A stretch of 64,000 nucleotides of DNA from contig NZ_FCNY02000009.1 of assembly GCF_001544575.2 (NCBI RefSeq), forward strand, positions 124,001 to 188,000, given 5' to 3'. The notes under the pieces were generated by a model. That model was not told the origin of the DNA. It did not search any database and saw only the letters and a program-made list of their open reading frames with translations. This stretch comes from Caballeronia cordobensis. GTDB taxonomy: Bacteria; Pseudomonadota; Gammaproteobacteria; Burkholderiales; Burkholderiaceae. Made by a program: the position numbers and the translations under genes. Positions 16,181 to 24,387 of this stretch are shown here, in pieces; position 1 is the first letter of the stretch; every line of letters begins with the position of its first letter.

Positions 16181-17495
16181 CCGTTCTCTCACAGCATGGA
16201 GCATGGCCGGCTGCCTGCTGATCGCGACCTGCGCGCGCGCCGAAGATCTCGCGGCGGTCGTCGAGCAGACGCTCGAATACGACTCGCAAATCGCGCAGGC
16301 GCGCGCGAACTACGAGGCGTCGAAACAGGCCGTGCCGATCGCCCGGGCCGCGCTTTTGCCGCAGATTTCGGGCGGATGGGGGCGCGCCTATAACCGGATC
16401 GATGTCGAGGAATTCCCGCGGCAGACGTATTGGCAAAGCGGCTGGATGGTGAACATTTCGCAGCCCATCTTCGACTGGACCAAATGGACCGCGTACCAGC
16501 AGGCCGATTTTGTCGTGGCGCAAGGCGCCGTCGGGCTTGCTGACGCACGGCAGGCCGCGATGCTGCGCGCGATCGTCGCGTATTTCGAGGCCTTGTCCGC
16601 CGAAGACGAACTCAAGCGCACGAACGACTATCTTGCCGCCATCGACGCTCAGCTCGACGTGATCCGCCGCAAGCGCGCAGCAGGCGAGACGACCGTGATC
16701 GACGTACAGGAAGCCGGCGTCGCGCGCGAACAGGCGCAATTACAGCGGCTGAATGCCGAGCAGGATCTTGCGGCGAAGCGGCGCGCGGTGGAGCAGGTCA
16801 GCGGACGCCCTTTCTCACGGCTCGCCGCGCTGCCGCCGACTGCCCCGCTGCCCCCGCTTGCGGGCGAGGGTGTCGATGTCTGGGCGGATCAGGCGAGAAG
16901 CAGCGGTTTCACGGTGCAGGCGAAACAACTGGAGTGGGAAATCGCCAAGATGGAGTCGAAGAAGGTGCGCGCGGCGCACTATCCGGTCGTCAACGTCACG
17001 GGATCGTACACGCCGGCGGGCGCGGCATCCGGTTATGCGCGGCCCACGACCACCACCACGGGCATGCTGTCCGTCATGATTCCGCTCTTTTCGGGCGGCG
17101 AGATTCAGGCGCGCCTCAGGCAAACGCTCGCGCTCGAAGACAAGGCGCAAGAGGGCATGACGACAGCCATGCGAGACGCGGAGGCCGCCGCCCGCGACGA
17201 TCACGCGCGTTATGCCCGCGAGCGCGCACGGAGCGAATCGCTCGGGCGGCTTATTCGTTCGTCGCGCGATACGCTTTCCGCGACGGAGATCGGCTACAAG
17301 GTGGGCAGCCGCACGAGTCTCGACGTGCTGCGCGCGCTCGACACGCTGTACTCGACGCAGCGCGACTTCATGCGCTCGCGCTACGACGCGATCGTCGCGC
17401 TGCTCAAGCTGAAAGCGGATGCCGCGACGCTCGGTTCCGGCGATATCGCGCAAGTGAGTTCGATGCTGTCGCAGGGCGCCGACGTTGCACGCTGA
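16173..17495 (+). CDS. TolC-family outer-membrane channel of peptide exporter
   Basis: 440 aa from ATG 16173, overlapping the exporter stop by 8 bases. The signal peptide ends at TCARA. Two homologous OEP repeats follow, with helical segments such as QIAQARANYEASKQAVPIAR and EIGYKVGSRTSLDVLRALDT. Barrel strands are seen at GWMVNISQPIFDW and GMLSVMIPLFSGGEI. It completes a three-part type I secretion conduit with the adaptor (12873) and C39 transporter (14063). The tight overlaps show one operon. Being dedicated rather than a shared TolC, it suggests an autonomous export module. Confidence 0.92.
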   Translation: MRNRSLTAWSMAGCLLIATCARAEDLAAVVEQTLEYDSQIAQARANYEASKQAVPIARAALLPQISGGWGRAYNRIDVEEFPRQTYWQSGWMVNISQPIFDWTKWTAYQQADFVVAQGAVGLADARQAAMLRAIVAYFEALSAEDELKRTNDYLAAIDAQLDVIRRKRAAGETTVIDVQEAGVAREQAQLQRLNAEQDLAAKRRAVEQVSGRPFSRLAALPPTAPLPPLAGEGVDVWADQARSSGFTVQAKQLEWEIAKMESKKVRAAHYPVVNVTGSYTPAGAASGYARPTTTTTGMLSVMIPLFSGGEIQARLRQTLALEDKAQEGMTTAMRDAEAAARDDHARYARERARSESLGRLIRSSRDTLSATEIGYKVGSRTSLDVLRALDTLYSTQRDFMRSRYDAIVALLKLKADAATLGSGDIAQVSSMLSQGADVAR

Positions 17496-17497
17496 TT

Positions 17498-18076
17498 TCA
17501 GGCTTCGGACGCGCGCTTGATGGCCCGCACCACCCGCGCGAGCGCCTTCAGCGCCTCCGCGGGCGACTCCGCGAATTGCGCCGCGACGATCGCGCCGTCC
17601 ACGGCCAGCGCGAGTGCCTGCGCATCCGGCTTCGCGCTGCGCGACGCCGGCATGAGCGCGCGGATGGCCGCCGTCATGTCGCGTTTGTGACGCCGCGAGA
17701 TATCGACCGCCTGCGGCAGCGTCGCGCCGACTTCCACGACCGAATTGATGAACGCGCAGCCGCGATAGTTTTCGTCGCCGAACCATTCCGCGAGCGCCGG
17801 CACGAGCGCGTTGAGCGTGCCGCCGTGGCGCTTCAGCGCCGCGCGGAACCACGTCATCCAGTTGTCGTGGCGGAAGTCGAGAAATGCGACGATCAGATCG
17901 TCCTTGCTCGGAAAATATCGATAGAACGTTTTCTTCGCGACGCCCGATTCGGCGATGACGCGATCTACGCCTGTGGCGCGAATGCCATCGCGATAAAAAA
18001 GATCGTGAGCGGTAAGGAGGATACGCGCGTCCGGCGCGAGGCCGGCGGCATCGGGAAGTGCAGTGGGTTGGATCAT
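17498..18076 (-). CDS. TetR-family transcriptional repressor
   Basis: 192 aa. The N-terminal helix-turn-helix is clear (ILLTAHDLFYRDGIRATGVDRVIAESGVAKKTFYRYFPSKDDLIVAFL in pieces, residues ~18-66). The C-terminal ligand domain includes NYRGCAFINS, a feature of TetR proteins that often respond to electrophiles or organic compounds. It is divergent from the small NTF2-like gene at 18171. Two perfect inverted repeats in the gap (18087-18104, 18123-18142) are its likely operators, implying autoregulation and control of 18171. It ends 3 bp from the TolC gene on the opposite strand. Confidence 0.9.
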   Translation of the reverse strand: MIQPTALPDAAGLAPDARILLTAHDLFYRDGIRATGVDRVIAESGVAKKTFYRYFPSKDDLIVAFLDFRHDNWMTWFRAALKRHGGTLNALVPALAEWFGDENYRGCAFINSVVEVGATLPQAVDISRRHKRDMTAAIRALMPASRSAKPDAQALALAVDGAIVAAQFAESPAEALKALARVVRAIKRASEA

Positions 18077-18086
18077 GCAGCCGATT

Positions 18087-18104
18087 GTAGACAGGTTCGT
18101 CTAC
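18087..18104. promoter_or_regulatory. TetR operator 1
   Basis: GTAGAC-AGGTTC-GTCTAC is a perfect 6-bp inverted repeat located 11 bp upstream of the TetR start codon. It shares its half-site with operator 2, which supports recognition by the same dimeric repressor. Confidence 0.7.
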
Positions 18105-18122
18105 CTGCGCTAGAGTGCATCG

Positions 18123-18142
18123 GGTAGACGGACCTGTCTACC
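18123..18142. promoter_or_regulatory. TetR operator 2
   Basis: GGTAGAC-GGACCT-GTCTACC is a perfect 7-bp inverted repeat with the same GTAGAC half-site and 6-bp spacer as operator 1. It lies 28 bp upstream of the start of the NTF2-like gene at 18171, placed to block that promoter. Confidence 0.75.
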
Positions 18143-18170
18143 ACTCTCCTTGCTCAAAAAGAGGCCACTC

Positions 18171-18638
18171 ATGGAATCCAAGCCGCCGTTCCCGCCATTC
18201 GATGAAGAATCCGCCAAGCTGAAAGTCCGTCTCGCCGAAGACGCCTGGAACACGCGCGAGCCCGAACGCGTCTCGCTCGCCTACAGTGTGGACACGCGCT
18301 GGCGCAATCGCGCGGAATTCGCGAACGGGCGTGAGGAAGTCGTCGCGTTCCTGCGGCGCAAGTGGGCGCGCGAACTCGACTATCGGCTCATCAAGGAGTT
18401 GTGGGCGTACGAGGGCAACCGCATCGCGGTGCGCTTCGCCTACGAATGGCACGACGATGCGAACAACTGGTATCGCAGCTTCGGCAACGAAAACTGGGAA
18501 TTCAACGAAGCAGGGCTGATGACGCATCGCCACGCGTCGATCAACGATCTGCCGATCAAGGAAGCGGACCGCAAGTATCACTGGCCGCTCGGCCGCCGGC
18601 CCGACGATCATGCGAGCCTGAGCGATCTGGGGTTCTGA
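18171..18638 (+). CDS. NTF2-like / DUF1348 family protein
   Basis: 155 aa from ATG 18171 with GAGG ten bases upstream; an ATG at 18150 is in frame but poorly placed. The sequence is typical of the DUF1348 group: [53 protein letters not shown] in pieces, and [27 protein letters not shown]. This is a small cytoplasmic cone-like fold found in SnoaL/NTF2 proteins; enzymatic activity is unproven for the family. Control by the adjacent TetR protein suggests a detoxification or stress role. Confidence 0.88.
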   Translation: MESKPPFPPFDEESAKLKVRLAEDAWNTREPERVSLAYSVDTRWRNRAEFANGREEVVAFLRRKWARELDYRLIKELWAYEGNRIAVRFAYEWHDDANNWYRSFGNENWEFNEAGLMTHRHASINDLPIKEADRKYHWPLGRRPDDHASLSDLGF

Positions 18639-18656
18639 CGCAAGGGCCTCGAACGC

Positions 18657-18685
18657 GGCGGGCGGCCAGGCGTGGCCGCCGCGCC
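18657..18685. terminator. Convergent-gene hairpin
   Basis: GGCGGCC (18661-18667) pairs with GGCCGCC (18674-18680) around a 6-nt loop; flanking GGCG/CGCC extend the stem with a bulge. It lies between the convergent NTF2-like and CorA-like genes. T-runs are absent, so its strength as a terminator is uncertain. Confidence 0.5.
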
Positions 18686-18690
18686 CGTGC

Positions 18691-19713
18691 CTAGATGTCG
18701 CGACGGCGGCGGAACGCCCACCATCCGGCGAGCGCGGTGAACGTGGCGACGATCACGACGAGCAGCCAGAAACCGTGATGATTCTCCGCGAACGGAATGC
18801 CGCCCACGTTCATGCCGAAAAAGCCCGCGACAATGTTGATCGGCAGCGCGAGCACGGTCACGAGCGTCAGCGTGAACAGCGTGCGGTTGCTTTGCTCGCC
18901 GAGCCGCGTCGACACCTCTTCCTGCAGCAGCTTGATGCGTTCGACGAGTCCCGCGAGATCGTTGAGCACGAGCGAAAACTCTTCGGTCGCGTCGCGCAGA
19001 TCCTGAATGTCCTGCGAATGCAGCCAGCGCGGCGGCCGCGCGAGCAGCCGGAACACCGAGCCCGGTTCGGGCGCGAGCAGACGCTGAAGCCGCACGAGCA
19101 CGCGCCGCAGGCCGCCGAGGTCGGTGCGCATCGTCGCGCCGCGCATCGAAAGGAACCGGTCCTCGATGCCATCGACCTCGACGCTCGTGCGCCGCACGAT
19201 ATGCACGAGCAGGTCCGCCTGGTCGCGCAGCAGGTGCGCGAGCAATTCGGCGGGGGAGCGGAACACTTCGCCGCGCTTGACCGACTCGCGCAGCGAATCG
19301 ACGGAACGCAGCGGCTTGAGGCGCGCCGTCACGATCAGCTTCTGATGCGTGTACACCCAGAGCGTCGCGATCTCCGAAGGCGTCAGCTCGAAGTTGAACA
19401 TCACGTCGTTGATGACAGCGAAAAGCGCGCCTTCCTGATGCTCGATACGCGTCGAGTGCGAGCCTTCGTTGAGGGTGTCGAAGAACGCGTCGGGCAGACC
19501 GAGACGCCCGCGCATCCAGCGCTCGCACGAACTGTTCGCGAGATCGAAATGCAGCCACACGAATTCCTTGCTCGTGTCGTCGCGCGCGAGCCATTGACTC
19601 GCGGCTTCGGCGTCGATCGGCTCGCCGGGATGATCGACATGAAATCGATAGCCGCAGACGAGGCCGGAAAAATCAGAGCCGTAAGGCGGTCTTTGCAAGG
19701 TAGCGGGATTCAT
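18691..19713 (-). CDS. CorA/ZntB-like divalent cation transporter
   Basis: 340 aa from ATG 19713; the open frame continues upstream without family-like sequence. A large N-terminal cytoplasmic domain (from GLVCGYRF) and a long helical stalk (LRDATEEFSLVLNDLAGLVERIKLLQEE in pieces) lead to two C-terminal membrane helices. The signature GMNVGGIPFAENHHGFW matches the GxN loop of the CorA superfamily. The arrangement and length match ZntB-type transporters, which move Zn2+ or Mg2+ across the inner membrane as pentamers. It is a single gene with no linked metal regulator. Confidence 0.88.
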   Translation of the reverse strand: MNPATLQRPPYGSDFSGLVCGYRFHVDHPGEPIDAEAASQWLARDDTSKEFVWLHFDLANSSCERWMRGRLGLPDAFFDTLNEGSHSTRIEHQEGALFAVINDVMFNFELTPSEIATLWVYTHQKLIVTARLKPLRSVDSLRESVKRGEVFRSPAELLAHLLRDQADLLVHIVRRTSVEVDGIEDRFLSMRGATMRTDLGGLRRVLVRLQRLLAPEPGSVFRLLARPPRWLHSQDIQDLRDATEEFSLVLNDLAGLVERIKLLQEEVSTRLGEQSNRTLFTLTLVTVLALPINIVAGFFGMNVGGIPFAENHHGFWLLVVIVATFTALAGWWAFRRRRDI

Positions 19714-19983
19714 GCGGGCGTTCTGTTGGCATTCTGGTAGATCGGCATTTCTGCGCGCGGCGCAAAGGCCGATACTTCGGACATTCGCGCTGCCACGCGC
19801 TAGTGTGCCACCGGTCGCGCCCCGAATCGCGATCGTAACGCGTGTACGGGATCGAAACGATGAACCCGAACGCGCCGGCGCACGCAAATATGACTGTCAT
19901 ATTGTCGGCGTATCATCGCGCCACGCAAACCGGGCGCTTTCGCTGCGCTCGCAGTGCGCGGGTGCCAACATGGGGAGAAGGCA

Positions 19984-20337
19984 GTGGAAGACCGAGACGA
20001 TCTGGACGGGGCGACGCAAACCACGGCGGGAGGCCTCATCCGGCTCGCGTCGGTGATCGCCGGGCTTGCGCGCGAGGGCGCCATCGATACGCGCTTCGGC
20101 GCCAAGCTTTTCAAGCGGCTCGACAAGGAAGCGCGGCGCGTGTCCGGCGGCGCGGTCCCGCTCGACGAGACGGAGCAGGCAGCGCTCGTGGGCGCGCTCG
20201 GCGAACTCGATCTCGCGTTGCGCCAGCGCGACGCGGCCTCGCTCGTCGAAGCGAACGCGCGTCTGCGAGAAAGTGAAAGCGAAAGCGAAGCGGCGGCGCC
20301 CAAGCGTCGCAAGAGCAAGAAAGACAGCGACGCCTGA
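19984..20337 (+). CDS. Hypothetical protein with charged low-complexity C-terminus
   Basis: 117 aa from a GTG at 19984 that has GAGAAGG five bases upstream; a GTG at 19954 is in frame but lacks a ribosome site. The protein is soluble and largely helical (LIRLASVIAGLAREGAIDTRFGA, then ETEQAALVGALGELDLAL) and ends in an alternating Ser-Glu stretch followed by a Lys/Arg-rich tail. I recognise no domain. Good codon structure and the ribosome site support a real gene. Confidence 0.6.
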   Translation: MEDRDDLDGATQTTAGGLIRLASVIAGLAREGAIDTRFGAKLFKRLDKEARRVSGGAVPLDETEQAALVGALGELDLALRQRDAASLVEANARLRESESESEAAAPKRRKSKKDSDA

Positions 20338-20400
20338 ACGGGCCGGGAAGGCAGGCGCGAAACGTGCTGCGGCGCGAGCGTGTGCTTTCGTCCCCTGCCC

Positions 20401-20832
20401 ATGCCCGTCACTCTGCATTCCCCTCACTGCGCGCTGTGGACGAACCGTAGCGTCGACGTCAACCACGAACAGTGGCGCATGCTCGTCGTCGATGACAACG
20501 CCTCCAGCGCCGAAGCGCTTTCGGCTGCGCTCGCCTCCGACGGCTGCGACACGCGCTTCGCCCTGTCCGGCGTCGATGCGCTGCGCGCGATCGACGTCTG
20601 GGTGCCGCACGTCGTCATTCTCGACATCACCATGCCCGAGCACGATGGCTACGCGACCGCGCGCGTGCTGCGCCGGATCGGCCGCACGCGCGACGCGGTG
20701 ATCATCGCGTTTACCGCGCTCGGCGAGGAAATCGTGCGCGTGGAGGGGCTGCATTCGGGATTCGACGGCTACTGCCAGAAAGGCAATCCGCCGACCGCGC
20801 TCGTCGATCTGATTCGTCGGCTGATTCACTGA
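20401..20832 (+). CDS. Single-domain response regulator (receiver only)
   Basis: 143 aa from ATG 20401 (start uncertain: ATG 20380 or an internal ATG at residue ~27 are possible). The receiver domain begins at MLVVDDNASSAEAL, with the phospho-acceptor Asp in VVILDITMPEHDGY, the Thr of IIAFTALG and a Lys near the end (YCQKGNPP). No output domain is present, so it probably acts by protein-protein contact in a phosphorelay, in the manner of CheY or Spo0F. The region ahead of the receiver is poorly conserved in style and may be untranslated. Confidence 0.8.
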   Translation: MPVTLHSPHCALWTNRSVDVNHEQWRMLVVDDNASSAEALSAALASDGCDTRFALSGVDALRAIDVWVPHVVILDITMPEHDGYATARVLRRIGRTRDAVIIAFTALGEEIVRVEGLHSGFDGYCQKGNPPTALVDLIRRLIH

Positions 20833-21140
20833 CCTCGTCGGCGTTTCAAACGCCTGGCACGCTCGTGCGCGAAATAATTGTTCCGCCCCCGACAAACGGC
20901 GCGCTCGCGCCGTTCAGCCTAAGATCCGCCGAAACGCCCGCGTAGCAAGCCGCACGCGAAATTCAGCACGATCGTGCCGCCAGCGATTGTTGGCCCACAA
21001 CGAAAACTGAATTGAAATTAATGGAGATAAAAAAGCGATAGTAGGGGTATACACTGCGCTTCATCGACGTAGCAGACAGTTTCTCGCAAGACCGCTGCGG
21101 CGCTTTCTGATTGAACGTCAAACCGTCTTTGGAGCACACC
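20833..21140. other. Intergenic region with two palindromes
   Basis: No gene is evident. GGCGTTTCAAACGCC (20840-20854) and the perfect 9-bp stem AACGGCGCG/CGCGCCGTT (20895-20914) lie after the response-regulator stop and may act as its 3' end. An AT-richer stretch around 21000-21055 with TATACA at 21048 may contribute to the promoter of the secreted protein at 21141. Confidence 0.45.
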
Positions 21141-21416
21141 ATGAAACGCAATCTTATCGCTACCCTTCTGATCGCCGCTTCCGCCTCGCTCGCCGCACCC
21201 GCTTTCGCGAGCGGCTACGGCCCGGCGCCGTTCTACCGTCCGGCTGTCGGCGCGCCGTCGTCGCAGCAAGGCCCGAGCGCGCAGACGATCGCCGCGGAAC
21301 AAAACGCAAACGCCGTGAACTCGACGGCTTTCGGTGGCTCGCGTGACAACGTCGCGCAATCGGGCAACCGCACGCAATCGGCCAACAAGGCGCAATCGGT
21401 CTTCTTCGGTCAATAA
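21141..21416 (+). CDS. Small secreted Asn/Gln/Ser-rich protein
   Basis: 91 aa from ATG 21141 with GGAG upstream. A clear signal peptide (MKRNLIATLLIAASASLAAPAFAS) gives a mature chain of ~67 residues. The mature chain is Pro/Tyr-rich at first, then Asn/Gln/Ala/Ser-rich with spaced motifs AQSGNRTQSANKAQS that loosely recall curlin-type repeats. There is no Cys. Function unknown; periplasmic or extracellular. It is a monocistronic gene, convergent with cheV. Confidence 0.7.
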   Translation: MKRNLIATLLIAASASLAAPAFASGYGPAPFYRPAVGAPSSQQGPSAQTIAAEQNANAVNSTAFGGSRDNVAQSGNRTQSANKAQSVFFGQ

Positions 21417-21523
21417 CCGGTTCGGCCTGGCCCGGCTCATCCGCCGGGCGCATCGGCTGAAAGACTGCTTCGGCGTCCGGAACGCAGACTCACAAGGTCT
21501 TCGTTCCGGGCGCCGATGCCGTT

Positions 21524-22477
21524 TCAGGCGGCAAGCGCGCCGCGCATCACGTTCGCGAGTTCCGACGCCTCGAACTTCGACACATACGCATTCGCGCCGA
21601 CCTTGCGCACATGCTGCTCGTTGGCCGATCCCGACAGCGACGAGTGAATCACCACCGGAATGTGCATCAGCCCCGTCTCCGCCTTGATGCGGCGCGTGAG
21701 CGTGAAGCCGTCCATTTCCGGCATTTCCAGATCCGTGAGCACGAGCGCGATGTGATCCGCGACTTCGGTGCCTTCCTTCTGCGCCTTGCGCAGCGCCGCT
21801 TCCAGCACGTCCCACGCTTCCTGACCGGTTTTCGTCATCACGAAGGGCACGCCCATCGCGGTGAGGCTCTGCTCGATGAGCGCCCGCGCGACGCCCGAAT
21901 CGTCCGCCGCCAGCACGCGCGCGCCGGGCTTCAGTTGCAGGCGGCCGGTGTTCGCTTCGGTGATGTCGCTTTCCCGCGACGGCAGCACATCGCGCACGAT
22001 GCGCTCGACATCGAGCACCTGCGCGAGCCGCGAACCATCGACATTGCCGTCCAGACGCGCGAAGCTCGTTACGGTCTTGCCGCCCGAGTGCGATTCCGCC
22101 GAAAGCACCTGATTCCATTCGAGCCGCACGATATCGTCGACTTCCTCGACCGCGAAGCCTTGCGTCGTGCGCGCGAATTCGGTGACGAGCAGAATCTTCG
22201 GACCGTTCTTCGGCCGGCAGCCGGTGATGCGCGCGAGATCGATCACCGGAATGATCTGCCCGCGGATATCCGCGACGCCGAGAATTTCTTCGTTCGATCC
22301 GGCGACCGCCGTGATCGTCGGCATGGCGAGAATCTCGCGCACCTTGAACACGTTGATGCCGTAAAGCTCCCGCTGCTCGGAGCCCGGCGCCTCGCCGAGC
22401 CTGAACAGGAGCAATTCGAACATGTTGCTGCCCGCGAGCCGCACGCGCTGCTCGATATCCTGTTGTGAACTGCTCAC
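21524..22477 (-). CDS. cheV: Chemotaxis coupling protein CheV
   Basis: 317 aa with two domains. Residues ~15-165 are CheW-like (LYGINVFKVREILAMPTITAV, GVADIRGQIIPVIDLARITG). Residues ~185-317 are a receiver (RVLAADDSGVARALIEQSL, phospho-acceptor Asp in LVLTDLEMPEMDGFTL, Lys in AYVSKFEASEL). CheV links chemoreceptors to CheA and its phosphorylation adjusts adaptation. No other che genes are next to it here. It is divergent from the CBS protein gene at 22783. Confidence 0.93.
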   Translation of the reverse strand: MSSSQQDIEQRVRLAGSNMFELLLFRLGEAPGSEQRELYGINVFKVREILAMPTITAVAGSNEEILGVADIRGQIIPVIDLARITGCRPKNGPKILLVTEFARTTQGFAVEEVDDIVRLEWNQVLSAESHSGGKTVTSFARLDGNVDGSRLAQVLDVERIVRDVLPSRESDITEANTGRLQLKPGARVLAADDSGVARALIEQSLTAMGVPFVMTKTGQEAWDVLEAALRKAQKEGTEVADHIALVLTDLEMPEMDGFTLTRRIKAETGLMHIPVVIHSSLSGSANEQHVRKVGANAYVSKFEASELANVMRGALAA

Positions 22478-22782
22478 CTCGTTCTCCCTCTAAGCGGTGC
22501 GTCGCTCCGCGTTGCCGTCGTGTGTCTGCCTTCTGGCGGATACTTTCCGCCGGATGCCTGATTAGCGGCATTAATCGACGAAACTGAAGGCGCGCGGGAA
22601 GCGGCGGGCGCGAAGAAACGCGGCGCGCGCCGCACTTGCACGTCACCGCGTTGATCTATACTTTTTCGAATGGTCGGGTTAATGCCGATGAAGGCATGGG
22701 GCGCGAGGCTTTACGCTCGACGCTGCAGCACAATCCGTCGAAGAGGCGCAACAACGTTTCCCGCATACAACGGAGGCGCTCG
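22478..22782. promoter_or_regulatory. Divergent promoter region (cheV / CBS gene), candidate promoter
   Basis: No gene is evident in ~305 bp. TATACT at 22657-22662 with TTGCAC at 22636-22641 (15-bp spacer, shorter than ideal) is a possible promoter for the CBS gene. A GGAGG ribosome site for that gene lies at 22772-22776. Confidence 0.4.
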
Positions 22783-23223
22783 ATGGCAACAGTCGCACAG
22801 GTTCTGAATTCGAAACCCGACCAGACGGTCTATACGGTTGCCGCAACGGCGTCGGTCTTCGATGCAATCAAGCTGATGGCCGACAAACACATTGGCGCGG
22901 TGATCGTCACGGAAGGCGACGAGATCGTGGGCATCATGACCGAGCGCGACTATGCGCGCAAAGTCGTCCTGATGGACCGCGCGTCGAAACAGACGCCCGT
23001 GCGCGACATCATGACCTCGCAGGTGCGCTACGTGCGCCCCGATCAAACCACCGACGACTGCATGGCGCTCATGACCGACAAGCGCATGCGCCATCTGCCG
23101 GTGATCGACGACGGCAAGCTCGTCGGCATGATCTCCATCGGCGATCTGGTGAAAAACATCATTTCCGAGCAGCAGTTCACCATCCAGCAACTGGAGTACT
23201 ACATTCGCGGCGAGCACACGTAA
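22783..23223 (+). CDS. Tandem CBS-domain protein
   Basis: 146 aa from ATG 22783, with GGAGG seven bases upstream; the open frame begins at 22636 but the first 49 codons are not protein-like. It consists of two CBS motifs only: VYTVAATASVFDAIKLMADKHIGAVIVTEGDEIVGIMTERDYARKV (in pieces, residues ~18-65) and RYVRPDQTTDDCMALMTDKRMRHLPVIDDGKLVGMISIGDLVK (~83-127). Stand-alone CBS pairs bind adenine nucleotides and sense energy state. The short C-terminus (QLEYYIRGEHT) is common to this small family. Confidence 0.9.
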   Translation: MATVAQVLNSKPDQTVYTVAATASVFDAIKLMADKHIGAVIVTEGDEIVGIMTERDYARKVVLMDRASKQTPVRDIMTSQVRYVRPDQTTDDCMALMTDKRMRHLPVIDDGKLVGMISIGDLVKNIISEQQFTIQQLEYYIRGEHT

Positions 23224-23373
23224 GCATCGGCGCGTGTGGCGCGTCCGGCGGGCGCTGTGGTTGTAAGCCTTTCGTTATAATCGGCAAGCGCGTGCACGCG
23301 TGGGCCCGGCCTGCGCATGCGCGGGTCCGGCCCGGCGTGTGACCGCACGCGGGCAATCGAAGGAGCGCCGCCG

Positions 23374-24387
23374 ATGACTCCAGCCGCTACATCCGCCACA
23401 TCCGCCACGTCCGCTGCATTCGCCGAACCCGCGCGCACGCTCGCCGCCGACGCGCCGTTCTTCATCGTGATGAACGCGGGCTCGGGCCGCGGCCAGTCCG
23501 ACGCGACGCGCGCCGTGCTCGAACGCGAACTCGGCGCGGTGGGCCGGCGTTTCGCGCTGCGTATCGTGGACGATCCACGCCGCCTCGCGAGTGTCGCGCG
23601 CGAAGCGGCGGCGGAGGCATGCGCGCAAAACGGCGTGCTCGTCGGCGCGGGCGGCGACGGCACGCTGTGCGCCGTCGCCCATGCCGCGCATGAGGCGGGC
23701 TGTCCGTTCGCGGTCCTGCCGCGCGGCACCTTCAACTATTTCAGCCGCGATCACGGCATTCCCGCCGACCCCGAAGAATCGACGAAACTCCTGATCAACG
23801 CGCGCGCCTGGGCCGTGCAGGTGGGCTTCGTCAACGAGCGCATGTTTCTCGTCAACGCAAGCCTCGGCCTTTATCCGCGGCTGCTCGAAGACCGCGAAAT
23901 CTACAAGCGGCAATTCGGCCGCAGCCGGCTCGTCGCGCTGTGGTCGGCGCTCTCGACGCTGCTCAAGCCGCACCGGCACCTGCGCCTGCATATCGATCAC
24001 GACGGCCGCACGACCGAGATCCGCTCGTCCACGCTCTTTGTCGGCAACAACCGGCTGCAGATGGAGCAGATCGGCATGCCGGACGAGGCGCACGCGCTGG
24101 AACAGGGTTTGCTCGTGGCCATTGCGCCGCGTCCGGTGGGACGCCTCATGCATCTGTGGCTTTCGCTGCATGGCGCGGCGGGACGGCTGTCCGATTCGGA
24201 TCACGTCGTGAGCTTCACGTTCGGGCGCATCACGGTGATGCATCCGTCGAAGAAGCGGAAAAGGATCAAGATCGCGACGGATGGCGAGATTGCGAGGCTG
24301 CCGATGCCGCTAGAATTCCGCGTTTCCGACAAGCCGCTATGGCTGCTCAAGCCCGAGCCGGAGGCGGCGCAAGCAAATCGCTCATGA
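23374..24387 (+). CDS. Diacylglycerol/lipid kinase-like protein
   Basis: 337 aa from ATG 23374, with AAGGAGC ~13 bases upstream. The N-terminus has Ala/Thr/Ser repeats. The catalytic DAGK domain is clear: FFIVMNAGSGRGQ, then GVLVGAGGDGTLCAVAHA with the GGDGT nucleotide motif, PRGTFNYFSRDHGIP, and VNASLGLYPRLLEDREIYK. The C-terminal beta domain includes SSTLFVGNNRLQ. It probably phosphorylates a lipid or polyol alcohol at the inner face of the membrane. It overlaps the phosphoesterase gene by 4 bases (ATGA), so the two are translationally coupled. Confidence 0.9.
   Translation: MTPAATSATSATSAAFAEPARTLAADAPFFIVMNAGSGRGQSDATRAVLERELGAVGRRFALRIVDDPRRLASVAREAAAEACAQNGVLVGAGGDGTLCAVAHAAHEAGCPFAVLPRGTFNYFSRDHGIPADPEESTKLLINARAWAVQVGFVNERMFLVNASLGLYPRLLEDREIYKRQFGRSRLVALWSALSTLLKPHRHLRLHIDHDGRTTEIRSSTLFVGNNRLQMEQIGMPDEAHALEQGLLVAIAPRPVGRLMHLWLSLHGAAGRLSDSDHVVSFTFGRITVMHPSKKRKRIKIATDGEIARLPMPLEFRVSDKPLWLLKPEPEAAQANRS

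Noticed and set aside
20840-20914. Palindromes after the response-regulator gene as a small RNA or attachment site
   Set aside because: They are simple hairpins without a promoter, T-run or neighbouring mobile gene; a passive 3'-end role is enough.
23223-23373. TTGTAA / TATAAT pair as promoter for the lipid-kinase gene
   Set aside because: The two boxes are only about nine bases apart, too close for a normal sigma-70 promoter.
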